Below the pieces are notes generated by a model, which made no database searches, was not told the origin of the DNA, and saw nothing but the letters and a program-made list of their open reading frames with translations. A stretch of DNA of 12,035 bases from Myxococcales bacterium (GTDB taxonomy: Bacteria; Desulfobacterota_B; Binatia; UBA1149; SPBQ01): positions 1 through 12,035 of the forward strand of contig SPBQ01000026.1 in assembly GCA_004525875.1 (NCBI GenBank), in the 5' to 3' direction. Shown one piece after another: positions 1 to 7,570 of the stretch; positions within the stretch are counted from its first letter, which is position 1, and every line of letters starts with the position of its first letter. The position numbers and the translations under genes were made by a program.

Positions 1-106
1 ACGTACTGCTCGTTGCCGTCGGTGCGCATCCGTTTGTCGCGCTCCGCGAGAAGTACCGCGCGGAGCGCGACAAACGGATGCGCACCGACGGCAACGAGCA
101 GTACGT
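1..106. repeat. Perfect 48-bp inverted repeat with 10-nt loop, probable fold-back artefact at contig end
   Basis: Bases 1-48 are the exact reverse complement of 59-106, with a 10-nt loop at 49-58. The right arm lies inside the coding sequence of the Baeyer-Villiger monooxygenase. The frame stays open through the left arm, but only the residues encoded from about 42 onward (LREKYRAERDKR) read like the N-terminus of this family. Residues encoded by 3-41 do not. The gene itself contains a short natural hairpin (41-48 pairing with 59-66) that could have primed a fold-back. The arm ends exactly at the first base of the window, as expected for a read or contig-end chimera. A real hairpin in the genome cannot be excluded from sequence alone. 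Confidence 0.9.
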
Positions 107-1802
107 CGAGGTCGGGGGCCGCTTCGCGCATTTCGTCGACGACCCGTACGTCGATAGGGGCTTCGAGCGCGAGCCGCTGACGGACGAGGTCGACGTCGTC
201 GTGATCGGCGGCGGCTTCGGCGGTCTGCTGGCCGGTACGCGGCTGCGCGAGGCCGGCGTCGAGAACGTCCGCATCATCGAGAAGGGCGGCGACTTCGGCG
301 GTACCTGGTACTGGAACCGTTATCCGGGCATCGCGTGCGATATCGAGTCGTACGTCTACCTGCCGTTGCTCGAAGAGCTCGAATATGTCCCCAGGGAGAA
401 GTACAGCCGCGGCGCGGAGATCTTCGATCACTGCAAGGCCATCGCCGAGAGGTACGATCTCTACCGCGACGTCTGCTTCCAGACCGAAGTGACGGAAGTT
501 CGCTGGGAGGCGGGCAGCGAGCGCTGGATCGTCTCGACCAATCGCGACGACGCGATCAAGGCCAGGTTCATCTGCCTGGCCAACGGTTTTCTCCAGAAGC
601 CGAAGCTCCCCGGCGTCCCCGGCGTGGAGACCTTCAAGGGGCACACGTTTCACACCAGCCGCTGGGACTACGACTACACGGGCGGCGACGCGAACGGCGA
701 TCTCACCGGTCTCAGGGACAAGCGAGTCGGAATCATCGGTACCGGCGCCTCGGCGGTGCAATGCATTCCTCATCTCGGCGAGAGCGCCGGGCATCTCTAC
801 GTCTTCCAGCGCACGCCGTCCTCGGTCGACGTGAGGGCCAACCGCCCGACCGATCCGGAGTGGGCCGCAAGCCTGGAGCCCGGCTGGCATGAGAAGAGGA
901 TGGAGAACTTCCAGATCCTCACTGCGGGTGGCTATCAGGAAGAAGATCTGGTGAACGACGGCTGGACCGACATCATCCGCAAGCTACTGAAGATGATGCT
1001 GGCCGAAGCGGATCCGGACCTCTCGCCCGAGGCGCTGGCCAGGACCGTCGAGATGGCCGATTTCGCGAAGATGGAGCAGGTCCGTGCCCGCGTCGACTCG
1101 CTCGTCGAGGACCCGGCCACGGCGGAAGCGCTCAAACCGTACTACCGCCAGTTCTGCAAGCGTCCGTGCTTCCACGACGGGTACCTCCAGACGTTCAATC
1201 GCCCCAATGTCACGCTCGTCGATACACAGGGCGTGGGCGTCGAGCGTGTAACGGAGAAGGGCGTCGTGGTTACCGGCGAGGAGTACGAGCTCGACTGCCT
1301 GATCTTCGCGACGGGCTTCGAGGTCGGCACGGACTATTCCCGGCGCTCCGGCTACGGGATCGTCGGGCGAGACGGGCTCACGCTCACCGAGAAATGGGGT
1401 GACGGCATCCGGACGCTGCACGGTATGCACATGAACGGCTTTCCGAACTGCTTCATGATGATGGTCTCGCAGGCCGGCTTCACGGTGAACTTCCCCTACA
1501 TGATCAACGAGCAGGCCAAGCACATCGCCTACATCATCGCGCGAGCGCTCGGCGAGGGGATCCGGTCGGTCGAGGTCTCGGAGGAGGCCGAGTCCGAATG
1601 GGTCGAGACCGTGATCGAGATGGGTGAGCGCACGATCGAGTTCGCCGAGCAGTGCACGCCCGGCTACTACAACAACGAAGGGAAGCCGAGCCGCAAGACC
1701 CGTCAGGGCGGCTTCTACTTCGGCGGTCCGACCGAGTTCACGGAGATCCTCGAGGGCTGGCGGACCGGCGGTGAGTTGAAGGTCCTGCAGCTTCGGCGCT
1801 GA
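42..1802 (+). CDS. Baeyer-Villiger / flavin-containing monooxygenase (5' incomplete)
   Basis: This is a class B flavoprotein monooxygenase. The family uses FAD, NADPH and O2 to insert oxygen beside a ketone, giving an ester or lactone in the cytoplasm. Numbering is from the first in-frame ATG at 78 (574 aa). The FAD Rossmann motif GGGFGG is at 44-49, and GGTWYWNRYPG at 74-84 is the usual FAD-side signature. The Baeyer-Villiger fingerprint FxGxxxHxxxWD is at 186-197 (F186, G188, H192, W196, D197). The NADPH Rossmann motif GTGASA is at 221-226, and ATGF is at 411-414. The true start lies upstream: the frame is open to the window edge, and codons from 42 give LREKYRAERDKR, which looks family-typical. 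I therefore place the visible gene from 42, where there is no start codon. Roughly 10-30 N-terminal residues are missing because of the inverted repeat. The fingerprint separates it from plain FMOs. The substrate is unknown; a cyclic or steroid-like ketone would fit the neighbours. Confidence 0.93.
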   Translation, partial: LREKYRAERDKRMRTDGNEQYVEVGGRFAHFVDDPYVDRGFEREPLTDEVDVVVIGGGFGGLLAGTRLREAGVENVRIIEKGGDFGGTWYWNRYPGIACDIESYVYLPLLEELEYVPREKYSRGAEIFDHCKAIAERYDLYRDVCFQTEVTEVRWEAGSERWIVSTNRDDAIKARFICLANGFLQKPKLPGVPGVETFKGHTFHTSRWDYDYTGGDANGDLTGLRDKRVGIIGTGASAVQCIPHLGESAGHLYVFQRTPSSVDVRANRPTDPEWAASLEPGWHEKRMENFQILTAGGYQEEDLVNDGWTDIIRKLLKMMLAEADPDLSPEALARTVEMADFAKMEQVRARVDSLVEDPATAEALKPYYRQFCKRPCFHDGYLQTFNRPNVTLVDTQGVGVERVTEKGVVVTGEEYELDCLIFATGFEVGTDYSRRSGYGIVGRDGLTLTEKWGDGIRTLHGMHMNGFPNCFMMMVSQAGFTVNFPYMINEQAKHIAYIIARALGEGIRSVEVSEEAESEWVETVIEMGERTIEFAEQCTPGYYNNEGKPSRKTRQGGFYFGGPTEFTEILEGWRTGGELKVLQLRR

Positions 1803-1843
1803 AGCGATCGATCGGCGCAGCGATCCAATGAAGCGATGAGTCG

Positions 1844-1851
1844 AGAAGGAG
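1844..1851 (+). promoter_or_regulatory. Ribosome binding site deciding the cupin start
   Basis: A purine-rich AGAAGGAG stretch ends 8 nt before the ATG at 1860. The alternative upstream ATG at 1836 has no comparable site, so 1860 is chosen as the start. Confidence 0.75.
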
Positions 1852-1859
1852 AGCCTGCG

Positions 1860-2324
1860 ATGATCCAGAGCAGCTTTGATTCCGGTCGCTACAAATGGCG
1901 GGAAGTTTCCGGCGAGCCAGGGCAGTCCTACAAGATTCATCACGACTACACGATTCTCGGATACGATCTGGCCGCCGGCACTCTCGACATGGTGGTGCGA
2001 TGGGCGGGCGACGGCGGCCACTGCCCGATCCACCGACACACGGCCACGACGACTGTGCTCGTGCTCGAGGGCGAGCAGCATCTCTGGGACCTCCATCCGG
2101 ACGGCAGTCGCGGCGAGCCGCGGGTGAGACGCGCCGGCGACTACGCGCTGACGGTGGGCGATGCGCTACCGCATCTCGAGCGCGGGGGGCCGGAGGGTGG
2201 GATCGCGTTCTTCGGGAACCACTCCAGCGACGGGCTGCTCTACGAGGTCCTCGACGAGGATCTGAATCTCATCGTGGATGTGACGATGGAAGTGCTGATC
2301 GCCGATTGGAAAGAGAACACCTGA
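1860..2324 (+). CDS. Small single-domain cupin protein
   Basis: This 154-aa protein has a single cupin beta-barrel domain. Cupins bind a metal and act as dioxygenases, isomerases or sensors; which applies here is not known. The first cupin motif is HCPIHRH (54-60), followed by the strand VLVLEGE. The second motif region is around GDALPHLERGG (100-110), giving candidate ligands H58, H60 and H105. The glutamate usually found four or five residues after the HxH is replaced by threonine (T64/T65), so metal binding, if kept, would rest on three histidines, as in some cupin dioxygenases. There is no signal peptide. It starts 57 bp after the monooxygenase stop and is probably co-transcribed with it. 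An in-frame ATG at 1836 would add 8 residues (MSREGEPA) but has a poor ribosome site. The fold call is solid; the function is open. Confidence 0.85.
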   Translation: MIQSSFDSGRYKWREVSGEPGQSYKIHHDYTILGYDLAAGTLDMVVRWAGDGGHCPIHRHTATTTVLVLEGEQHLWDLHPDGSRGEPRVRRAGDYALTVGDALPHLERGGPEGGIAFFGNHSSDGLLYEVLDEDLNLIVDVTMEVLIADWKENT

Positions 2325-2492
2325 GCCGAAGGGGGACCGGTCCTCGTCCCGTCGCGGCTGGTGCGAACTTGCGCGGAGATGAGGGTGCGCTTCACGCCCG
2401 AAGTCGGCGCAGGCTCGGCGCGGGCGGGAGCGTCGGCTTGAGGGCACAGCGCCGGTGTGGGGTGACCCGCGGCGACTGACGAAAGGGTTGTC

Positions 2493-3668
2493 ATGGAGCT
2501 GGATCTCACAACCGAGCAGCGAGCGTTCCGAGACGAGCTGCACGGGTACTTCGCCGACATGATGACCGACGCCCTCACCAGCGAGCTGTCGGGCGGCTGG
2601 GAGGGCGGTGGTCCGGAGTTCCGCAAGGCAATGCGGCAGATGGGCAGCGATGGGCTGCTCGGTCTCAGCTGGCCCAAGCAGTATGGGGGCCAGGAACGGT
2701 CCCCCATCGATCAGTTCATCTTCGCCGACGAGGTCCAGGCCGTCGGCTTCCCGCTGCCGTTCTTGACGCTCAACGCCATCGCGCCCGTGCTGCGTGAGTA
2801 CGGCAGCGAGGAACAACGACAGTACTTCTGCTCCAGGATCCTGGCCGGCGAGATGTTCATCTCGGTCGGCTACTCCGAGCCCTCTGCCGGTACCGACCTT
2901 GCCTCCTTGCGGACGACTGCGGTGCGCGACGGCGACGAGTGGGTGATCAACGGGCAAAAGATGTGGACGAGCCTGGCCGAGTACGCCGACTACATCTGGC
3001 TTGCCGCCCGCACCGATCCCGAAGCGAAGAAGCATCGCGGCCTTTCGATGTTCCTCGTGCCGACGACTTCGAAGGGCTATGCGAGGCAAGAGGTCCGCAC
3101 CGTAGGCGGGGTGTCGACGAACGCCACCTTCTACGACGATGTCCGCGTTCCGGCCGAGAACCTGATCGGCGGCGAGAACAACGGCTGGAGCCTGATCACC
3201 GGGCAGCTCAATCACGAGCGGATCTCGCTCATGACGGTCGGGCTGCTGCGGCGCAACCTGGCCGACGTCACCGAGTGGGCGCGGGCGACCCGTATGGACG
3301 GCGCGCGCGTCATCGACAAGCCGTGGGTGCAGCACAACCTCGCCCGCGTCTACGCCAAGGTGCAGGTGCTTCGCCTGATGAACTGGAAGCAGGCCTGGGC
3401 CGCCACCAAGGGCCGGCCGAACATGGCCGAGTCCTCGGCGATCAAGGTGTACGGCAGCGAGCTCAGCATGGAGGCCTATCGCGCGATGCTGGAGGTGACG
3501 GGCTCCGCGGGCATCATCGCCAACGGTAGCCCGGGCGCCGTCCTGCAGGGAAGGCTCGAGTCCTCGTATCGCAACGGACTGATCCTAACCTTCGGCGGAG
3601 GAACCAACGAGATTCAGCGTGACATCATCGCAATGGCGGGCCTGGGGATGCCCCACTACAAGGACTGA
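2493..3668 (+). CDS. Acyl-CoA dehydrogenase, probable catalytic subunit of an alpha2beta2 enzyme
   Basis: This 391-aa protein has the complete acyl-CoA dehydrogenase fold: helical N-domain (1-120), beta-domain (120-235) and helical C-domain. It would introduce an alpha-beta double bond into an acyl-CoA thioester, passing electrons through FAD to ETF. The middle-domain signature GYSEPSAGTDLAS is at 126-138. A glutamate in LNHER (E242) sits where isovaleryl-CoA-dehydrogenase-type enzymes keep the catalytic base. The C-terminal FAD motif GGGTNEIQRD is at 368-377. The usual RxQFxxPIGxFQ loop is missing; the equivalent stretch (about 264-281) reads ARATRMDG...DKPWVQ. The next gene, 3 bp away, has that loop but lacks GTNEI, so the two products probably share FAD sites as a heterotetramer, like mycobacterial FadE pairs on cholesterol side chains. 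The preceding 168 bp (2325-2492) holds no recognisable gene. The ribosome site is weak (GAAAGGG). The substrate is not determined. Confidence 0.93.
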   Translation: MELDLTTEQRAFRDELHGYFADMMTDALTSELSGGWEGGGPEFRKAMRQMGSDGLLGLSWPKQYGGQERSPIDQFIFADEVQAVGFPLPFLTLNAIAPVLREYGSEEQRQYFCSRILAGEMFISVGYSEPSAGTDLASLRTTAVRDGDEWVINGQKMWTSLAEYADYIWLAARTDPEAKKHRGLSMFLVPTTSKGYARQEVRTVGGVSTNATFYDDVRVPAENLIGGENNGWSLITGQLNHERISLMTVGLLRRNLADVTEWARATRMDGARVIDKPWVQHNLARVYAKVQVLRLMNWKQAWAATKGRPNMAESSAIKVYGSELSMEAYRAMLEVTGSAGIIANGSPGAVLQGRLESSYRNGLILTFGGGTNEIQRDIIAMAGLGMPHYKD

Positions 3669-3671
3669 CCC

Positions 3672-4817
3672 GTGAACTTCGACGTTGAAGAAGAGGATCA
3701 GGCGGTGGTCGAGCTGGCGCGTAAGATCCTCGAGGACTTTGCGACCAACGAACGACTGAAGGCGCTCGAGGCGGGCGCGCTGCCCTACGATCGCGAGCTC
3801 TGGGAGGCGCTGGCGGCGGCGAATCTCCTCGGTACCGCCATCCCCGAAACCCATGGCGGGGTCGGTCTCGGTTTCCTGCCGCTTTGCCTGCTGCTCAAGG
3901 AAGTCGGACGCGCCGTGGCGCCGATCCCCGCCTTTCCGGCACTCGTGCTCGGCGCGTTGCCGCTTGCGCGGTTCGGCAGCGAGACACAGAAGAAGGAATG
4001 GTTGCCGGGCATCGCAGGCGGTGAACGGATCCTGACGGCCGCGCTCAGCGAGCCCGAGTCGAGCGATCCGCTGGCGCCCGCGACCCGGGTGGAAAGCGAG
4101 AGCGGTGGCTATTGCCTCACGGGCGTCAAGACCCAGGTGTCCTGCGCAGAGCAGGCCACGCACATCCTGGTGCCGGCGCGCTTTGGCGATGACGACGGCT
4201 CGATCGGGCTGTTTTTTGTCGAGGTCGATCCGCGTGGTGACGGTGCGACGCTCGTGACCCAGAAGACGTCGGACGGACGGCCCCACGCCCGGCTCGAGCT
4301 CACCGGCGCCCGCGTTGCCGAGGACGCCCGGCTGGACTCGCAGGGCAACGGGGCGCAGGTCCTGCGCTGGCTCGTCGAGCGAGCCACGGCCGCTCGTTGC
4401 ATGATGCAGGTCGGCGTGACGGAACGCGCACTCGAGATGACTGCGGCGTACAGCCGCGAGCGAGTTCAGTTCGATCGCCCGATCGGTAGCTTTCAGGCCG
4501 TTCATCAGCGCGCTGCCGATGCCTATATCAATGTGGAGGCCGTACGCCTCAGCGCGCTGGAGGCAGCATGGCGCCTTTCGCGGGAGCTGCCTGCTGCAGA
4601 GCACGTGGCCGTCGCCAAGTTCTGGGCGGCCGAAGGCGGGCAGTCCGCCGCCTACGCTTGCCAGCATCTACACGGTGGCATCGGGATCGATATCGACTAC
4701 CCGCTGCATCGCCATTTCATCTGGGCGATCCAGATCGAGCACGAGCTCGGCTCCGCCAGGCATCACCTCGATCGGCTGGGTCGGGAAATTGCGGCCCGTG
4801 GGCTGCCCGCGGACTGA
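3672..4817 (+). CDS. Acyl-CoA dehydrogenase, partner subunit
   Basis: This 381-aa acyl-CoA dehydrogenase family member starts at GTG 3672, only 3 bp after the previous stop. There is no strong ribosome site of its own, which suggests translational coupling. The N-domain (about 1-120) and a reduced middle domain with LSEPESSDP (125-133) precede a C-domain carrying RVQFDRPIGSFQAV (264-277), the FAD-contacting loop missing from its partner. QHLHGGIGID (331-340) is family-typical. The C-terminal G-G-T-N-E-I motif is absent, and the region instead reads IQIEHELGSARHHLDRLG (353-370). Residue E236, in LVERAT, lies near the catalytic-base position, but alignment there is offset by about two residues, so its role is uncertain. 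The likely role is the second subunit of a heterotetrameric dehydrogenase with the upstream gene. It is less likely to work alone because its adenine-binding C-terminal motif is missing. Confidence 0.92.
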   Translation: MNFDVEEEDQAVVELARKILEDFATNERLKALEAGALPYDRELWEALAAANLLGTAIPETHGGVGLGFLPLCLLLKEVGRAVAPIPAFPALVLGALPLARFGSETQKKEWLPGIAGGERILTAALSEPESSDPLAPATRVESESGGYCLTGVKTQVSCAEQATHILVPARFGDDDGSIGLFFVEVDPRGDGATLVTQKTSDGRPHARLELTGARVAEDARLDSQGNGAQVLRWLVERATAARCMMQVGVTERALEMTAAYSRERVQFDRPIGSFQAVHQRAADAYINVEAVRLSALEAAWRLSRELPAAEHVAVAKFWAAEGGQSAAYACQHLHGGIGIDIDYPLHRHFIWAIQIEHELGSARHHLDRLGREIAARGLPAD

Positions 4818-4829
4818 TGGAGACAATGC

Positions 4830-6329
4830 ATGAGTAATCCAAGCAGCGTGGCGCGCGAGTCTGCGTCGGCGATCGGCGATAGCGGTAGCGCTCACGGTCG
4901 GTCGGATCGAATGCGAGAGATCTTCGAGACGCAACGTGACGCGTTTCGCGAGGATGGTCTCGTCACCGCCGAGACCAGAGTCGATCGTCTCGATCGCGTC
5001 CGGAAGATGATCGCCCGCAATCAGGACGCGATCATCGAGGCCTGTCACCGCGACTTCGGAAATCGCTCCCACCACCAGTCGCGCATGTCGGAGGTGCTGG
5101 CCGTGATGATCGGGATGCAGCACGCGCGAGACAACGTGAAGAGGTGGATGGGCGCGAGCAGGCGCAAGGTGATGTTCCCGCTCAATCTCCTGGGCGCGCG
5201 CGCGAGGGTCGAGTTCCAGCCCAAGGGCGTCATCGGCACGCTCGGGACGTGGAACTTCCCGGTCTATACGGCGATCCTGCCGCTGGCCGGGATCTTCGCC
5301 GCCGGCAATCGTGCGATGGTCAAGTTCTCGGAGATCACGCCGGAGGCCTCCTCGCTCATGCAGAGGCTGATCGGCGAGTACTTCGAGGAGAGCGAATGTG
5401 CGGCGATCACCGGCGGCCCGGAGGTCGGGGCCGAGTTCGCGAGCTTGCCGTTCGACCACATCATCTTCACGGGGGGCACGGGGATCGGCCGCCACATCAT
5501 GCGAGCGGCGGCGGAGAATCTCACACCCGTTACGCTGGAGCTCGGGGGTAAGTCACCGGTGATCGTCGGCCGCTCCTACGATCTCGACAAGGCTGCGGGT
5601 CGTATCATGGTGGGCAAGGCCTTGAATCAGGGACAGGCTTGCCTCGCTCCCGACTACTGTCTGGTGCCTCGCGAGAAGCTGGAAGAGTTCGTCGCAGCCG
5701 CCGCGAAGCATTTCTCATCGATGTTTCCGACAATCATCGACAATCCGGACTGCACGTCGGTGATCAACGCACGACACCATCAACGCATCGCCGAGATGAT
5801 TCAGGACGCGCGCGACAAGGGCGGCGACGTGCGCGAGATCAATCCGGGCAGCGAGGATTTCGCGAAGCAGGCGCAAGGCCTGTCGAAGATGCCGATGACG
5901 TTCGTGGTCGAGCCGACCGACGAGATGCGGGTGATGCAGGAGGAGCTTTTCGGCCCGGTTCTCTGTATCAAGGGGTACGACGCCATCGACGACGGCATCC
6001 GGTACGTCAACTCGAGGCCGCGTCCGCTGGGCCTGTACTATTTCGGAGATGACGCCGAGGAGGAGCGCCGCGTGCTGGATAGGACGATCAGCGGAGGCGT
6101 GACGATCAACGACGTCCTCACGCACTCGAGCTGCGAGGATCTACCGTTCGGGGGCGTCGGTCCCTCGGGGATGGGCAGCTACCACGGCCGCGACGGGTTC
6201 CTGACGTTCAGTCATCAGAGAGCGGTGTTCCGGCAGACGCGGCTCGACCTGATGAAGCTGTCCGGCATGATGCCGCCCTACGGGGAGAAGTGCGAGAAAC
6301 AGCTCGACCGATTGTGCAAGGTGGACTAG
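4830..6329 (+). CDS. NAD(P)-dependent aldehyde dehydrogenase, coniferyl-aldehyde-dehydrogenase (CalB)-like
   Basis: This 499-aa aldehyde dehydrogenase superfamily enzyme oxidises an aldehyde to the carboxylic acid. Key residues are in place: WNFP with N142 for the oxyanion hole, K165 in MVKFSE, FTGGTGIG (213-220) in the cofactor site, ELGGKSP with general base E237, and GQAC with nucleophile C271, followed by EELFGPV. The DFGNRSHHQSRMSE stretch (75-88) and the overall length match the coniferyl-aldehyde-dehydrogenase subgroup, whose members accept bulky aldehydes. The first 25 or so residues are low-complexity and Ser/Ala-rich, probably disordered. GGAG at 4819-4822 sits 7 nt before the ATG. 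The gap from the dehydrogenase pair is 12 nt. Placed between that pair and the thiolase-like gene, it could remove an aldehyde released by retro-aldol cleavage, as the steroid aldehyde dehydrogenase does in cholate degradation. That role is inference. Confidence 0.92.
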   Translation: MSNPSSVARESASAIGDSGSAHGRSDRMREIFETQRDAFREDGLVTAETRVDRLDRVRKMIARNQDAIIEACHRDFGNRSHHQSRMSEVLAVMIGMQHARDNVKRWMGASRRKVMFPLNLLGARARVEFQPKGVIGTLGTWNFPVYTAILPLAGIFAAGNRAMVKFSEITPEASSLMQRLIGEYFEESECAAITGGPEVGAEFASLPFDHIIFTGGTGIGRHIMRAAAENLTPVTLELGGKSPVIVGRSYDLDKAAGRIMVGKALNQGQACLAPDYCLVPREKLEEFVAAAAKHFSSMFPTIIDNPDCTSVINARHHQRIAEMIQDARDKGGDVREINPGSEDFAKQAQGLSKMPMTFVVEPTDEMRVMQEELFGPVLCIKGYDAIDDGIRYVNSRPRPLGLYYFGDDAEEERRVLDRTISGGVTINDVLTHSSCEDLPFGGVGPSGMGSYHGRDGFLTFSHQRAVFRQTRLDLMKLSGMMPPYGEKCEKQLDRLCKVD

Positions 6330-6342
6330 TGCGGGGCACTTC

Positions 6343-7566
6343 ATGACTCGATCACGCGCCCACATCGTCGGCGTCGGAGAGACGCCGTACGCCCGTTGGG
6401 GCAAGATCGGCGACGTGACCGAGCACGCGCTGGCCTGCCAGGCGATCCTGCGCGCCGTCGATGATGCAGGCCTCTCGATCGACGACGTCGACGGCCTCGC
6501 TTCGTTCGCCGAGGATCGCAACGAGGCGGTCTTCATCGCTGCGGAGCTCGGGCTGCCCGCGTTGCGTTTCGCGAACATGGTCTGGATGCCGGGCGGCGGC
6601 GGCGGCTGTGCGGCCGTCTCGAACGCGGCGATGGCGGTGGAGACGGGCCAGGCCGAGGTGGTCGTTGTCTATCGCTCGCTCTGCCAGGGGCAGTTCTTCC
6701 GCTTCGGCACCGGCGGCGTGAGTGCGGACGCGCCGCCCAAGCCGCAACCGCCGACCGTCCAGTCGGCCAACTCGCTGTTTCTCGCTGCGGTGGGCTTCGT
6801 GATGCCTTACGGCATGTTGATGGCCGCCGCGGCCTACGCCCTGCCGACCCGGCGTCACATGCATCTGTACGGCACCACGAGTGAGCAGCTCGGCCACATC
6901 GCGGTGACGTTCCGAGAGCACGCCAGCCGCAACCCACGCGCCGTGATGGGCGGCCGCCCGATGACGCTCGAGGATCACCAGGCATCGCCCATGATCGCCG
7001 ATCCTCACCGGCTCTTCGATTGCTGTCTCGAAAGCGATGGGGCCTGCGCCGTCGTCGTCACCACCGAGGAGCGCGCCCGCGATCTCGCCAAACCGCTTGT
7101 CGAGATCCTCGCCAGCGAGCAGGGAGCACCGAAGGGCTACGCGTTCGGGCCGTTCAGCAACGCCAACGTCGCTGATGAACTCTACGCTACGGGCGGCGGC
7201 GAGGAGATGGCCGGTCGGCTGTGGGGCAAGGCCTGCGTCGGCCCCGCCGACGTGGACGTCGCGCAGATCTACGATCACTTCACGGGCTGTGTCCTCATGC
7301 AGCTCGAAGACTTCGGCTTCTGCGGGCGAGGCGAGGGCGGTCCGTTCGTCGAGAGCGGTGCGCTGTCCTGGCCAGGCGGGAGCCTTCCTACCAACACGCA
7401 CGGCGGCGGCCTCTCCGAGGCCTACATCCACGGACTCAACCACGTCGTCGAGGGGGTGCGCTCGCTGCGAGGCGAGTCGACCAGCCCGGTCGAGAATGCA
7501 GAAGTGTGCCTGGTGACGAGCGGAGCCTGTGTTCCCACGAGCGCGGTCGTGCTGGGGCGCAGATAG
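6343..7566 (+). CDS. Thiolase-like protein (SCP2/Ltp2 group), probable retro-aldolase
   Basis: This 407-aa thiolase-fold protein begins with the typical HIVGVGETPYARWG. At the position where thiolases carry the acylated cysteine, the glycine-rich run GGGGGCAAVSNAAMAVETG aligns a glycine (about G86). The only nearby cysteine, C89, falls three residues later, so true thiolase chemistry is unlikely. The C-domain has AQIYDHFTGCVLMQLEDFGF (Y310 in IYDHFT), NTHGGGLSEAYIHGLNH (351-367) and a closing LVTSGAC, all in the style of Ltp2-like aldolases. These cleave beta-hydroxyacyl-CoA side chains into a ketone or aldehyde plus a short acyl-CoA. The next gene, 4 nt away, is a DUF35 protein, the known partner domain of Ltp2. 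The start ATG has only a weak GGGG upstream. The alternative annotation is a generic lipid-transfer or acetyl-CoA acetyltransferase protein. The aldolase call rests on the missing cysteine and the neighbour. Confidence 0.9.
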   Translation: MTRSRAHIVGVGETPYARWGKIGDVTEHALACQAILRAVDDAGLSIDDVDGLASFAEDRNEAVFIAAELGLPALRFANMVWMPGGGGGCAAVSNAAMAVETGQAEVVVVYRSLCQGQFFRFGTGGVSADAPPKPQPPTVQSANSLFLAAVGFVMPYGMLMAAAAYALPTRRHMHLYGTTSEQLGHIAVTFREHASRNPRAVMGGRPMTLEDHQASPMIADPHRLFDCCLESDGACAVVVTTEERARDLAKPLVEILASEQGAPKGYAFGPFSNANVADELYATGGGEEMAGRLWGKACVGPADVDVAQIYDHFTGCVLMQLEDFGFCGRGEGGPFVESGALSWPGGSLPTNTHGGGLSEAYIHGLNHVVEGVRSLRGESTSPVENAEVCLVTSGACVPTSAVVLGRR

Positions 7567-7570
7567 GAAG

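Noticed and set aside
1800..1837. Nine-base direct repeat TGAAGCGAT in the monooxygenase-cupin gap
   Set aside because: Only two short copies are present, with no associated promoter or element. It is probably chance.
984..2096. Long open frame on the minus strand opposite the monooxygenase and cupin
   Set aside because: It is an antisense shadow in GC-rich DNA. Its composition is rich in Arg/His/Leu without recognisable domains, and the plus-strand genes have clear family motifs.
2334..2343. 10-bp palindrome GGACCGGTCC after the cupin gene
   Set aside because: There is no loop and no T-run, and it is short enough to occur by chance in GC-rich DNA. It is not a supportable terminator or operator.
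2325..2492. Possible promoter or small gene in the 168-bp gap before the dehydrogenase operon
   Set aside because: TTGAGG at 2438 has no matching -10 at a proper distance, and no open frame with a ribosome site is visible. Nothing can be supported.
2166..4667. Long minus-strand open frames opposite the two acyl-CoA dehydrogenases
   Set aside because: They fully overlap confident genes, have no ribosome sites or domains, and follow from high GC at third codon positions.
6343..7566. Annotation as an ordinary acetyl-CoA acetyltransferase
   Set aside because: The nucleophilic cysteine position appears to hold glycine, and the DUF35 neighbour favours an aldolase or other non-thiolase role.
7529..7570. 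Upstream GTG start for the DUF35 protein
   Set aside because: It adds 14 residues inside the previous gene with no better ribosome site. ATG 7571 gives a normal family N-terminus.
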